Shown here one piece after another: positions 47,077-58,100 of a stretch of DNA of 64,000 nt (its first letter is position 1; each line of letters begins with the position of its first letter). Made by a program: the position numbers and the translations under genes. The stretch spans positions 620,001-684,000 of the forward strand of contig JADLZK010010448.1 of assembly GCA_015847255.1 (NCBI GenBank), given 5' to 3'. The DNA is from Hyparrhenia diplandra (lineage: Eukaryota > Streptophyta > Magnoliopsida > Poales > Poaceae). A model generated the notes under the pieces. That model ran no database searches, was not told the DNA's origin, and saw only the letters and a program-made list of their open reading frames with translations.

Positions 47077-48280
47077 ATTAAGCTATTCTTTTCATCCTAC
47101 AATCCACTCCTGTTGCGGTTTACAATAGCTCACAAAATGAAGAAGGTAAAGGAAGCTTTAACCAACGTGGAGAAAGAGGGCCGTGAGACCCTTGATCTGG
47201 TGCCCCAAGATACACCAATGTGGGCAAACGAGGTGCCCACAAATCAAGAAACCATTGCATACACCAATGGGGACATCGACATTACTAGAATGGTAGGGAG
47301 GGATACTGAAAAGGAAAAGATAATGAAGTTACTAAAAAGTGAAGCTGATGAGGTTGTCTCAATCATTCCTATTGTTGGACTTGGTGGCATGGGGAAGACA
47401 ACACTGGCCCGATCAGTTTTTATGGACAATAGAACCAAAACCTTTGATCTACGGGTATGGGTCTATGTGTCTAAGAAGTTTGATCTACAAAGAATTGGGG
47501 AAATAATCATATCAACAGTGAGTAGAAGTACTAGTGTTGAGCCAAGTGAACGGCACGCCACCCGAATAGATGGTGATTTGCAGTCCATTACTGAAATACT
47601 GAAAACTATGCTCCCTACCAAAAAGTATTTGATTGTTCTGGATGATATGTGGGAGGAAGGTGAGGATAACTTGGAAAAATTAAAGCATATGCTACAATAT
47701 GGTGGGAAGGGAAGCAGGATCATATTAACTACGAATGCAACATGTTGTGGATAAATTGGATATTGGCACTCTAGCCAGTCAAGGAATAATCCGCCCTGTG
47801 TGCAAGAGTGACCAAATCAATTTAAGCATCTTATCAGATGATGACTGTTGGAATGTGATGCAAGAAATAGCATTCAAGCAAGATGAGGATCCATGTGGAT
47901 TAGAAGCAATTGGGAGACAAATCGCCAAGAAGTGCACAGGTCTACCACTACTGGCACGATCCCTTGGGTTTTTATTATCCCAAAACAAGTCTACAGAGGC
48001 ATGGGAAGATATAAGGGACAAGCAGATTATTTTGGGTATGACAGAAGACATTCAGTTGCAGGAACCTTTGGAGCGCCTCATGTTAAGCTACTACTACATG
48101 CCGTTAAAATTCAAGTTGTGCTTCACATATTGTGCAGTTTTTCCCAAGGGCTTCACTATTGCTAGTGACCACCTCATCCAACAATGGAGGGCCCTTGGGT
48201 ATATTCAAGCAATAGATGGCAAATAATGTGTTCACTATTTGTTGGGCATGTCTTTTCTTCAAATTTCTAAGACATCTCAG
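47077..48280 (+). CDS. copy D exon 2: NB-ARC domain, one frameshift and one stop
   Basis: P-loop GLGGMGKTT (47377-47403), [45 protein letters not shown] and CFTYCAVFPKG. Frame lost at about 47733 ('actacgaatgcaac'), regained in the next frame, premature TAA at 48224-48226. Confidence 0.85.
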
Positions 48281-48679
48281 GTCAGTGGAATAATCTCTTT
48301 CCCATTTCTTTGTTGATGTGGACCATATTTTATTCGAAATTTTACTTTATATTATTTAAGTTTGTTCAGACCTACATTTACGACCTGCTAAAATGAAAGT
48401 TGCTTGTCTTTGTTCTCTGCCATTTGTTCATAATCAAATACAATCACTACTACACAAATTCTTTTGCATAGCGTTTAGGTTTTATTGATTGTGGCGGTTT
48501 TTTTTAAATTAACCGTGGCGTTTTTTGAAAACAGCCAAGAAAATCCATTAACCGTGGCGGTTTTTAAAAAAGAGCCCGCCATGGAAAATAGCCCTATTAA
48601 CCGTGGCAGTTTTTATAAAAATGTCCGCTACGGTTAAAAAGACCGAGCCCACTCTAATTTCTAAAAGCCCATCTCGGCC

Positions 48680-48720
48680 CGTTCGTGCTTTGAGAGTATA
48701 TAAACGAATCCTAACCCTAA
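48680..48720 (+). promoter_or_regulatory. TATA-type promoter inside the CACTA-like element
   Basis: 'gagtatataaacg' lies about 190 bp before the ATG at 48895 and faces the LRR remnant of copy D. Functional status unknown. Confidence 0.4.
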
Positions 48721-49066
48721 CTCACTCCACTCCTCCAGCCACCTCCCTTCCCTCCCCAACTCCATCCGGGCGCCTTCCCTCCCCAACTCCTCTCTCGGTT
48801 GCAACCCTCGACTCTCGCGACTTACGTCCCTCCGATCTCTCAAAGCGGGCACAATTCCCTCCCTCTCCCCCCTCCCTCCCTCTCCACCACGGCCATGGGG
48901 CGGAGGTGGCGCTTCGGCATGGAGGCCGCTTCAGGCGCGTGGAGGCCGGCGACATACTTGGTGCGTGGAGGCCGCTCACCCGCGGATCTGGCCCGGCCCG
49001 GCGGCGGCGCCGCTAGCGAAGACGTCGTGCTCGGTCGTGATATCGGCCTCGCGGAGCGCGCTCGGT

Positions 49067-49416
49067 CACTACTAGGAATTGACCCTTAGAGCACCATTTT
49101 TTTACGCAACACCAAACATTTGGTTGCAATATTTAGTTCTATAGCAACCAACTTTTTTTTTGGGTTGCGATATCTAGATCTTATGGCCACCAAAAATTTG
49201 GGTTGCATCTGTTGAAACATTCGTTTGCAACAAGGTTAGTGTTAACGCCACGGTGAAAAAGGTGGTTGCTTTTATGGGTACCTATTGCCACAACTATTTG
49301 ACCGTTGCAACCATCCGTCGACCACCGGACTTGGATGCAATTGATACCGGTTGCAACCAAAATAGCCATATTGCAACCAAATATAGGCGTTGGGCAAGGG
49401 TCAATTCCTAGTAGTG
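49067..49416. mobile_element. 350-bp mini-CACTA (MITE), perfect TIRs
   Basis: Perfect 21-bp terminal inverted repeats (49067-49087 and 49396-49416) beginning CACTACTAGGAATTGACC, flanked by the 3-bp duplication ggt (49064-49066, 49417-49419). It has internal 'ggttgca'-type repeats and no coding capacity. It is nested in the GC-rich part of the larger CACTA-like element. Confidence 0.95.
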
Positions 49417-49477
49417 GGTGCGGAGGCGGCATGAGCTCAGCGGATCCAGCCCGAAGGAGCAGCGGTCGGCGCGGAGC

Positions 49478-51624
49478 AACATATCACTACCATCCTCCAT
49501 TCATCATCTGATCCTGCTAAGGTACCTCGATGCCTCAGGCTTGCCTATCACATCACTTCCAAAATCCTTGCATAAACTTCAGAATATACAAACACTAATT
49601 CTGTCCAACTGCGCACTTGATACCTTGCCTGACAATATTGGTAGCCTCCTTAACCTTTGTTATTTGGATCTATCGGCAATAGCAGCCTCAATAAGTTACC
49701 CGTGTCATTTGGGGAGCTCGTGCACTCTGGTTCCTCAACCTATCGCATGCTCTAAACTTTATGAGCTACCCGAGGTCAATTCACAAGCTTATTTGTTTAC
49801 GGCACCTAGACATGTCGGGTTGTAGTGCACTCCAAAAGCTCCCCGATAAGTTTGGTAGCCTTCCAAAACTCTTGTTCCTAGACTTGTCCAGCTGTTCCAA
49901 ACTAGCTAAAGCGCTCGACAAGTATCAACCTCTAAGTCCTTAGAGCATCTAAAACCTATCAAGTTGCCACCAACTACAAATCCCGCCACACAATTTTGGA
50001 AATCTTGAAAAACTCAAGTTCTTAAAACTTTCTGATTGCTACAAGGTTCGGTTGTTACCGAGTCCTTTTGCCGGCTTAAGCATTTGAAAGACCTAGATCT
50101 TTGGATCGTCATGATCTCGAAGAGCTCCCTCGAATGCTTCGGTGACCTTTTCGAGAAGGCTCCGGTTTTTGGACGTAACAAGTTGTTCTAAGCTGCAATC
50201 CTTGCCTGAGTCATTTGGTGGTCTGTCAAAGTTGAAGCATCTCAATTTATCATATTGTGTAAGGCTTGAAAATCTCCCATCCTCGTTTTGTAGCTTGAAG
50301 GTTCAAGCACTATACATGAAGTCTTTGCAGAGTCTCAGTGAGTTGCCACATGCTATTGGCAACATGACTAGTCTCACCATGTTTGAAGTCTACACAGGGA
50401 ACCCATATATAGATGTTGGAGTCGCTGCTTTCAGTTTGAGCCATCTTGACAAGGGTATACAACATACCAGGTACATGATGTGCACCACGAGGATTATTAC
50501 GGTGGCATAGCAGTATAGTGAACCTTTGGGAAATTGGCTTGTCACCGCCTACAAATTAATCGATCGAGAAAATCAAGCATCCGAGAAGATGCGAGAGAGT
50601 GCTAAAGCGAGAGATAATCCAAACCTCAGGGAGCTAAGTCTTTTCGGAATCATGCAGATCGGACATTGAACAAGAGAGACTCGAGAGGTGCTTGGGAGAA
50701 CCTTATACCTCCTCAGACTCATGAAGGATTTGATCTAGTAGGGAACAGGGAGCTCAAACTTCACTAACTGGATGCTTCAGGGTCTCCTCCTATCTTCCAT
50801 ATCTCACCACCATCAAACTCATAAATCTAGCATGTGATTCTCTTCCTCCACTTGGGATGCTGCCGAATCTCAGGTTACTGGTTATATGGAACATTCCCAA
50901 CATCACGAAAATCCGAAATGAATTGTATGGAGAAGAAGGAGCATGCAAAAAGGTTGAGAGTTATTGAATTAGGTTCATTGGAGAACTTGGAGGAATGGTG
51001 GACAACCCGGTCAGGTGAAGAAGAGGATGCGTTTTTAATCCCTAATTTGCACCGGTTGTATGTATCCAACCGCCCAAAGTTGAAGTTCCTGCCATATCCC
51101 CCAAAAAGTATGTATTGGGACTTGTACAAAAAGCGATGAGGCGCTACCACCGTGCATGGGTTTGGGAGGCTTTCATCTTCCACTCTTCCTTTTGAAGCCA
51201 ACATCAAAACCTCGAGTTTTACGGTGACAAGTGGGATCGGCTTCAGCACCTTTCCACCCTCGAGGGATTGACTATCCGTGACTACGTCAGGTCATTATCG
51301 TCCTTGCCGGAGGCCACTCCACGCTTCCCTCTCTCGAGAAGACTAATTTTGTCGTTATCCGACCTAGAGATCTTTGCCGGAATGGCTGGGGCAGCTCACT
51401 AGCCTTGAAGAATTAAGCATCTGGTCCTCGCCCCAACCCGACATCTTTGCCTCAAAGCATACGCAACCTTACGGCCTTGAAGAAGTTTGAAAATTGGTGG
51501 GGACTGTCCAAGACCGATTGAGAGGTGCGGGGGATGGGGATGGGATGCCCACAAGATTTCTCACATCCCGAAGTTATGTTGGGTGGCAAAAGATTCGGTA
51601 TACGGACAACCTATCAAAGAATAA
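49478..51624 (+). pseudogene. copy D exon 3 remnant: LRR domain without its head
   Basis: Resumes at SNISLPSSIHHLILLRYLDA and follows C exon 3 to the end (QPIKE, TAA at 51622-51624). Dozens of small differences, mostly indels: 'ctatcggcaat' for 'ctatctggcaat', 'cctatcgcatgc' for 'cctatcagcatgc', 'gctaaagcgagag' for 'gctaaactgagag'. Confidence 0.85.
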
Positions 51625-53060
51625 GAGGTGAGAAATCTCCCAAAAGTCTAGTAAATCTATGATTTGTAGATGTAACTATGTATTGCTTCATTTTGATGAT
51701 CTTGGAATTGGAAGATGAAAAATACATGTTGCTTCTCAAACAGAGGTAGGGTATGAGATACAGCAAGACCTGATGGATGAACCTGAACTGATGAAGCCAT
51801 GCCCTACTAGCTAGGCAGTGGACGAGAGGCACAGAGGAGGCCAACTGAAGCACCGAAGCAGCGGTATGGTGTATGGAGATGAATCAACTTCTTTAGAAAC
51901 AATTTTGCACTTTTATTAGCTGGATGTTCTTATATATTTTTTTAGAAAGGCGGTATATATTTTTTTTAGAAAGGCGGCAAGAGATTTGCTGTGTATATAT
52001 TAGACGAGGAAAATATAGAAAACAACTGTTACAATGCCTGTGGATCAATGGTTCTTATATAACAACTATTCTTACATATCAAGTTCATGCTTGTTGCACT
52101 GCCTGTAGTATTCTTGGGACGCTAGTATTGTGTTGTGGATCAATGGATCCGACGACCTCTCAGTCTACATGGCTTAGAGTGCTAGGTTTTTGTCAACTTG
52201 TTCCAAGTTTTTGCACTTAGTGTTGTCATTAGAAAGTAATATTATTGTGTGTAGGTGGTATCAAAATGAGTTGAAGAAACTTGGTGTGTGACGATATAAG
52301 CTCCCCATGGCTCAATTTAGGAAGCTATGGAATATTTCATCTGAATAATGAAGGCAAGTAACAATCATTGATATAGTTATTGGGCTTACATGCTCATAGC
52401 CTGACATGGATTGAGAATAGAAACAAGTATTTATGGATTAGTCACTGGCCAGGACAAGAAGCAGAGAGGTGCAAACAAGACTGCTGCATCGGTTGGTTGA
52501 TTCCAGCAGCTGCTACACATTTTGTTTCACTGTAAGTCAAGTTTGCACCGCCATGTTCAGTGTCTTCTCTGTACCATTACAAGGATGCAGATGCAGTTAT
52601 CTACTGCACTATCAATGAGATTCAGTAAATGATGAAGCTACCTTAGGGTGATGTTGTTTATCGCATTTCTAATGCGGACTGTTGGTGTGAGAAAAAAAAG
52701 GTGAAGCTCTTATTATAATGCAGATAGTTATCACAAATAAGATCATCTAGTACCTGTATCTCTTATTAGTCATGGTGCATATTTAACTCTGAACCATTTG
52801 ATGTTTCCACATCAAGATTAATTTAATAGGTTACATAGAAAAGAGAGATGCAGCAAAAGCAAACTCAATAGCAATGTAACAATGTTAACACAAAACGGTG
52901 TTTGATATAAATAAGCCTGTAAAGTGCAAAGAGAAAAAATGGGTAGTCCTAGTCTTACACGCAGATTATTTACCTTGAAGATAGTGTGTGAATGATCGGA
53001 GTCTAATCACCTGGATATGGGTGCTACGAGCTCCATTTTTTTTAAAAAAAAAAAAAAACT
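51625..53060. repeat. copy D 3' flank
   Basis: Same order as 27165-28500. Contains a local duplication of 'tatatttttttagaaaggcgg' at about 51933-51977. Confidence 0.7.
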
Positions 53061-53690
53061 CACTAGAGCATTGCATTACAACTCTTGCTCATCATGGACT
53101 GTCTTTTTGTAAATCAGGTTACCTATCAGTGGAGGCAAAAGGCGACCATGGTGAGCGAACGAGGAGGCAATGTAGGAGATGGATCGGAGGACATGATGTC
53201 CTCGGACTGGAGGGGAGCAAAGGGCGGGAGGAGATGGACATGCTCAACCTCATCAGTCAACAGTCATCTCTGAATTCCAGTGCGCACTTCTTTCAAAAAA
53301 AAAAAAAAAGTTCCAGTGCGGACCCAGTGGGGAACATATCTCGAGGCGACTCTTCAAAATGATTGAAATTTATTTGCCAACAAAGAATGTCCTAGAGAAT
53401 TTGATGTTTTAGCTCTTGAGAATAGATTAGGCTTATATCAGAAACTTGGATGTCGTCGACTCGACAAAACTGCGTGTAATTTTTTAGCTGACGGAGTGTG
53501 GCAGGGAGGTGGTCCTGCTCGGGATGAAATGCCGCGATGATGCAGATAGCCAATTCAAATTGCTTCTGTTCTTACTGATTGCTATGAGATATTCTTTGCA
53601 ACAATGTGATATATGGGAGATTAGGGATTCACCAGAATTAAGGTGAACGAGCTTACAATTAAGCACGAGTCTTGATATTCTCAGAATCTG
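53061..53690. repeat. second flank segment, copy D side
   Basis: Paralogue of 28501-29140, including the shared A-rich micro-insertion (53275-53320). Confidence 0.65.
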
Positions 53691-53731
53691 GATATTGGGA
53701 ATCAACTTCCTTATGCAGTCTCGGTAGCTAG

Positions 53732-54016
53732 CATGTCAAGCGAGCCTCCATCGTTGTCCTCCTTGCCGGATGCTCTGCTCTCCTGGTGCTCTGTGTCTCC
53801 GTGATGCTACTTGCCGGCCACTTCCAGGTTGGCACCGAGCAAGCATCACATGCAGTTGTGCACACTGCTGCAGATCAAAAAATATTTGATGTAGCACAGA
53901 ACAGAGGAGGCTCCGGATCCACACCGTCAGTCCACCACCACCACCACCACCAAGGCCCAGCAAAACATATCAGAAACATCTTCAACCATGCCATCCGCTT
54001 CAATCTCATTGTCTAA
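53732..54016 (+). other. possible exon of a small secreted/anchored peptide
   Basis: One frame is open from 53732 to TAA at 54014-54016. It reads KRASIV, then a strongly hydrophobic stretch (VVLLAGCSALLVLCVSVMLL), then GHFQVGTEQASHAV and, after SGSTPSV, six His and QGPAKHIRNIFNHAIRF. This looks like a signal peptide or membrane anchor followed by a short basic, His-rich tail. No in-frame ATG precedes it, so it would be a downstream exon or a remnant. The start of the hydrophobic part recurs at about 29105 (IVVLVLLLVGCSAL) after copy B, then diverges. No family recognised. Confidence 0.35.
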
Positions 54017-54290
54017 TTAAACAAAGTGTCGCTACAATATTTGTGCCGACGAAACTTTCTAAAGTTTAATTATGTTTGTAGAAAATATGAACAACGACAT
54101 GTGTATTTTCCAAATAAGTTTACTAGCTATATGAAAATAGATTTGACGATCTATCTAACGATACCAATTATGTACTACAAATAGTCAAATATTATTGTTT
54201 TTATATATTTGATTAAAGTTGAGAAAGTGTTTGAATCTTCAAAGCTGGAAAATTTTAATGGTTCATTAACTGAAATAGGAATCTGCATAA
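54017..54290. other. intergenic, AT-rich
   Basis: Nothing recognised apart from low-complexity AT sequence. Confidence 0.4.
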
Positions 54291-54314
54291 CACCGGTGTG
54301 TGTAGCAGGAAAAT

Positions 54315-54560
54315 GTACCAGTTTATAAAACTCAGATGCCGGAGCTTGATAAGAGATTTGCATATCCTTAATAAACTTATTGTACTCGAGCCGTATATAA
54401 AACCCAGATACCGGAGCATGAGACGAGATTCGCATATCCTTGGTTAACTTATTATACTGGAGTGCAAGTCAATGGACACTGCATTCATAACTTCTTGATT
54501 GAACATGCAACATGTGCACACACTGCATGTGCACTCGTTCATAAAACCCAGATACCCGGA
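54315..54560. repeat. ~72-75 bp tandem repeat upstream of copy E
   Basis: 'gtttataaaactcagatgcc' (about 54320) and 'gtatataaaacccagatacc' (about 54395) start two units that each run to 'aacttattgtactcgag'/'aacttattatactggag'; a partial third starts at about 54539. Copy B has a single equivalent unit at about 18600. Confidence 0.7.
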
Positions 54561-54844
54561 GGCTGGTGCAGGGATGCATTATTAATAATGGATTATTTGT
54601 TTTAAAACGTTTATTATTTCGGGATGGAGGAGTATAATAGAGCACACACTGCCTTTTATTTTTAATAAATTTCCAGTAGTAGGGTCCCCAACCCCTCCTG
54701 TTTCGTCAAAAAATTTATAAACATCGTGACTCTGGATCTGAGAACCAAGTCTCTCTTCCACCGTTCCAATACCACCAACAACACAGCAGCTCCAAGCATC
54801 CGTTTTGAGTTGGCCTCGGTGGCCAAGAAGTCCGGGGCGCTGGG
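54561..54844 (+). promoter_or_regulatory. immediate upstream region of NLR copy E
   Basis: Contains a Stowaway-like end 'ttatttcgggatggaggag' at about 54614-54632 and then the leader shared with A and B ('acagcagctccaagcatcc', 'tggccaagaagtccgg'). Confidence 0.4.
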
Positions 54845-55156
54845 ATGGAAATCTCCATCGCAGCTCGGACGGCGGGTGCCGTTGGTGGCCGCATCGCCGG
54901 CAAGCTTGGCGGCCTTGTCTGGGATGAGGCAACACTGCTGTGGAAGTTCAAGGACGACGTCGAAGGCATGAGGGAGACCGTGGAGTATGTCAATGCCCTG
55001 ATGCATGATGCTGATTCCAGGCAGGCAAGCCATCCGGACCAAGGACAACGTACGAGAGCTCTGTGGATGAAGAAATTCAAGTCCGCCGCTTACAATGCTG
55101 AGGACTTGTTGGATAGGATTGAGGCTGTTCAACTCCTTCAGCAAAACCATTCCAAG
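54845..55156 (+). CDS. copy E exon 1: coiled-coil domain
   Basis: 104 open codons, [19 protein letters not shown] start, [15 protein letters not shown] near the end, phase-0 donor ccaag|gtaata. Confidence 0.9.
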
Positions 55157-58100
55157 GTAATACAACTAAACTTCAATTCTTTCATATCATTACTCAGATC
55201 TGAGATCTATATACACTACTAGACCCCCCGGGTACGTATGGTATGTTTGTAACGTCATAAAAAATGTCTCTTTGTGTGCGCCTATGAGCGTGTAGCTTGG
55301 CTGGTTGTAGGTGTCGTTGGATCTTCTACATTTGCTAGATGTAAATATCATGTGAGGCTAGGTTCTAATAGTACTACCCTTTAGTTGAGAAATTTTGATA
55401 TGGATTAGACAACTCAATCAGTGTAAAACATAGAAATTTGAGAAAACTTTCAACAACATTTCAACTAAAAATCTAAGCAAACACAAGATAATAGACCAAA
55501 ATTTCACAAATTTTATCCGGTTGCCACAAAGCTGCTACGGCATCATGCTGGGTGCTAACTGGTCGGACACCAGCAGAGTCGTTGACCACCCCCACGGTTT
55601 TCTTCTTCCACACGCACGACCAGCGCCACCGCCGCCCATCGCCGAGGGTCGAGGGCATGGTAGGGCACGCCCGAGCAAATGACCCCTTCTTCCCCTTTCT
55701 GCCCTGCTCCCACCGCCACCATGGCAATGCTTGCCGGCGACCTCGGCGCCCCTTGGCTTGGCCTGGCTGCTGTCCCTCGCCCGGCGGGGGCTCCCTAAAC
55801 CACCCACCTAGCATCCACAACATATAGCTATCACCTTGAAAAATCGGTTGGCCATCCCGCCTCGGTTAATCTTTTGTGTAGTAGTGCACGTTGTACCGTG
55901 TAATTTCAAAAAAGGTTAACTTTATTGGTATAAAAATTTCACACAAACTTTTTTTCTTGTTTGGTTGGATACAATATAACTATCACCATCGGTGCGTTAT
56001 AAAAATTGTCCATCTTAATTTGGTACCACACTGAATAGCTTGGTGTTTTGTTGTGCTCAACAGTTAATCATAGAAGTATATTTCATAATACCATAATAAT
56101 ACATACTAAAACACATGTACAACTAAACTTCAATTTTTTATTTTTTTCTCTCACAGATTAAGCTATTTTTTTTCGTCCTACAATCCACTCCTATTGCGGT
56201 TTTACAATAGCTCACAAAATGAAGAAGGTAAACGAAGCTTTAGCCAACACAATGAAAGAAGGTCGCGAGACCCTTGGCACAGTGCCATCAGTCACACCAA
56301 TGTGTGCCGATGTGGTGGTTACAACTCAAGCAACCACTATTGGGGACATCTGCATTAAAATGGTAGCAAGGGACACTGAAAGGAAAAAAAGATAATGGAG
56401 CTCTTTGAAAAGTGAAGTTGAAGATGTTATCTCAATCATTCCTATTGTTGGACTCGGTGGCATGGGGAAGACTACACTAGCACAAGAAATTTTTTCAGAC
56501 AATGAAACCTCAACCTTTGATGTACGGGTGTGGATCTATGTGTCGAAGAAGTTTGATCTACCAACGATTGGGGATAAAATCATATCAACAATGAGAAGAA
56601 GTTATAACAATGAGACAAGTGAAGGATACATCCAACCAAAAGATGGTGATTTGGATTCTATTGTAGAAACATTGAAAACTATGCTCCCTACCAAAAAGTA
56701 TTTGATTGTTCGGATGATATGTGGGAGGAAGGTGTGGGTAATTTGAACATTTTGAAACGGATGCTAGGATATGGTGGGAAGGGAAGCAAGGTAATATTAA
56801 CTACACGGATCAAAGCATGTAGTGGATAAATTTGAAGGTTGTTCTGCGGCCGTTCAAGGAAGAATAATTAGCCCGTGCGCAAGAGTGACCAAATCAATTT
56901 GAGCAAGTTATCAGATGATGACTGTTGGAATGTGATGCAACAAACAATACTTAGACAAGATGAGGGCCTAGGTGGACTAGAAGTAATTGGGAGAGAAATC
57001 GCCAAGAATTGTGCGGGCCTACCACTACTTGCGCGATCTCTTGGATTTATATTATCCCAACGTAAATCTCTGAGAGGCATGGGAAAAAATAAGAGACGGG
57101 GAAGATTGTTTTGGGTATGACTGAAGACAATGAGCCTTTGGAGTGTCTCATGTTGAGCTATTACTACATGCCATTAGAAATCAAGTTGTGCTTCACATAT
57201 TGTGCTATTTTTCCCAAGGGCTTTATTATTGCTAGTGACCATCTCATCCAACAATGGGTTGCCCTTGGATATATTCAATCATCAATTGATGGCAAACACT
57301 ATGTCCACTATTTGTTGGGAATGTCTTTTCTTCAAATATCAAATACTTATCAGGTCAGCTGACTAATCTCTTCCTAGTTTGTTGGTTCATAGTACTTATG
57401 TAGCTACGAGTTGAGTTGTACGGTGGTATTATCCCATGGTTATCACCGCATCTAATTCAAATAAACTTGATACAGTACATGCTTTGGAGTACACTTTCTC
57501 ACTCTACATTTTTTAAGTTTGTTAGCACGTTCTTTACAATGTTGGGAATATGCCTGTTAACCTGTGCTCATACATGGGTGGGAACATATCATGTGGAAAC
57601 CACAACCTTGTGAAAACCCGTGCAAACCATGGTAAAAAAGTTATCTAAATTCACCAAAAAAATCACACACGTTGATGATATGATGATACACAATATTTTA
57701 AAATATCTTGTCCAAATTCGACTGTGTTTGTGAGATACAAAAATAACAAATTTTAGGTAGAAAGTAATCCAAATGATTTGTTTGCAATTTGTTATTTTTT
57801 ATATCTCACAAACGAAATTGAGTTTGGACAAGATATTTTACAAGGTTGTGTATCATCATAACAACTACATATGTGACTTTTTTGGTGAATTTAGACGACC
57901 TTTTTGCCATGGTTTGCACGGGTTTATTACGAAAGCGTAATGTTGTTCCTTCTCCAACAACGCAATAGAGCACAGAAAAGGTTAAAATTGTGCGAGGCTA
58001 GAGCTGCCTCACACAAGCGGAGAACACACAACAGGACAACAAAAAGACCAAGAATGTTGTTTCGTGACAAGATATATGCTAGCATTTTTATTGTGGAATG

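Larger units (their letters stand above)
48445..49477 (+). mobile_element. CACTA-like element with its own TATA box, right end lost
   Basis: Begins CACTACTACACAAATTC at 48445 and has five or so subterminal copies of 'aaccgtggcggttttt'. A 'gagtatataaac' box at about 48694-48705 is followed by a pyrimidine-rich leader and a GC-rich reading frame from an ATG at 48895 (MGRRWRFGMEAASGAWRP). No 3' terminus: at about 49478 the sequence changes directly to LRR coding sequence ('gagcaacatatcactacc'). It may be a gene-fragment-carrying CACTA that was deleted into exon 3 of copy D. Confidence 0.6.
43568..51624 (+). pseudogene. NLR copy D, exon 3 head lost at a CACTA-like insertion
   Basis: Exons 43568-43855 (coiled coil, open) and 47077-48280 (NB-ARC), then LRR sequence resuming only at about 49478. 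The part of exon 3 that should hold the MHD motif and first LRRs (equivalent to 37480-37814 in C) is missing and replaced by a CACTA-like element and GC-rich DNA. Exon 2 is open to about 47735, where a -2 break occurs in RNBS-B. It has a TAA at 48224-48226 where C reads YCVHY. The LRR part has very many indels, chiefly at CTG/CAG sites. Its poly-A signal is AATACA (51721-51726) where the other copies have AATAAA. Loss of the MHD motif means it cannot make a normal receptor. Confidence 0.85.

Noticed and set aside
48895..49478. In-frame fusion protein of the CACTA-borne reading frame with the copy D LRRs
   Set aside because: Even ignoring the nested 350-bp element, the two reading frames are out of register by one base.
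53935..53960. GGSGS-type linker plus six His, which looks like a vector affinity tag
   Set aside because: Flanking DNA is continuous with the plant repeat flank and no vector sequence is nearby; CAC/CCA microsatellite is the simpler explanation.
55214..55886. Confident call of a single intact CACTA element
   Set aside because: The two ends share only eight bases and no matching 3-bp target duplication was found, so it is listed at low confidence.
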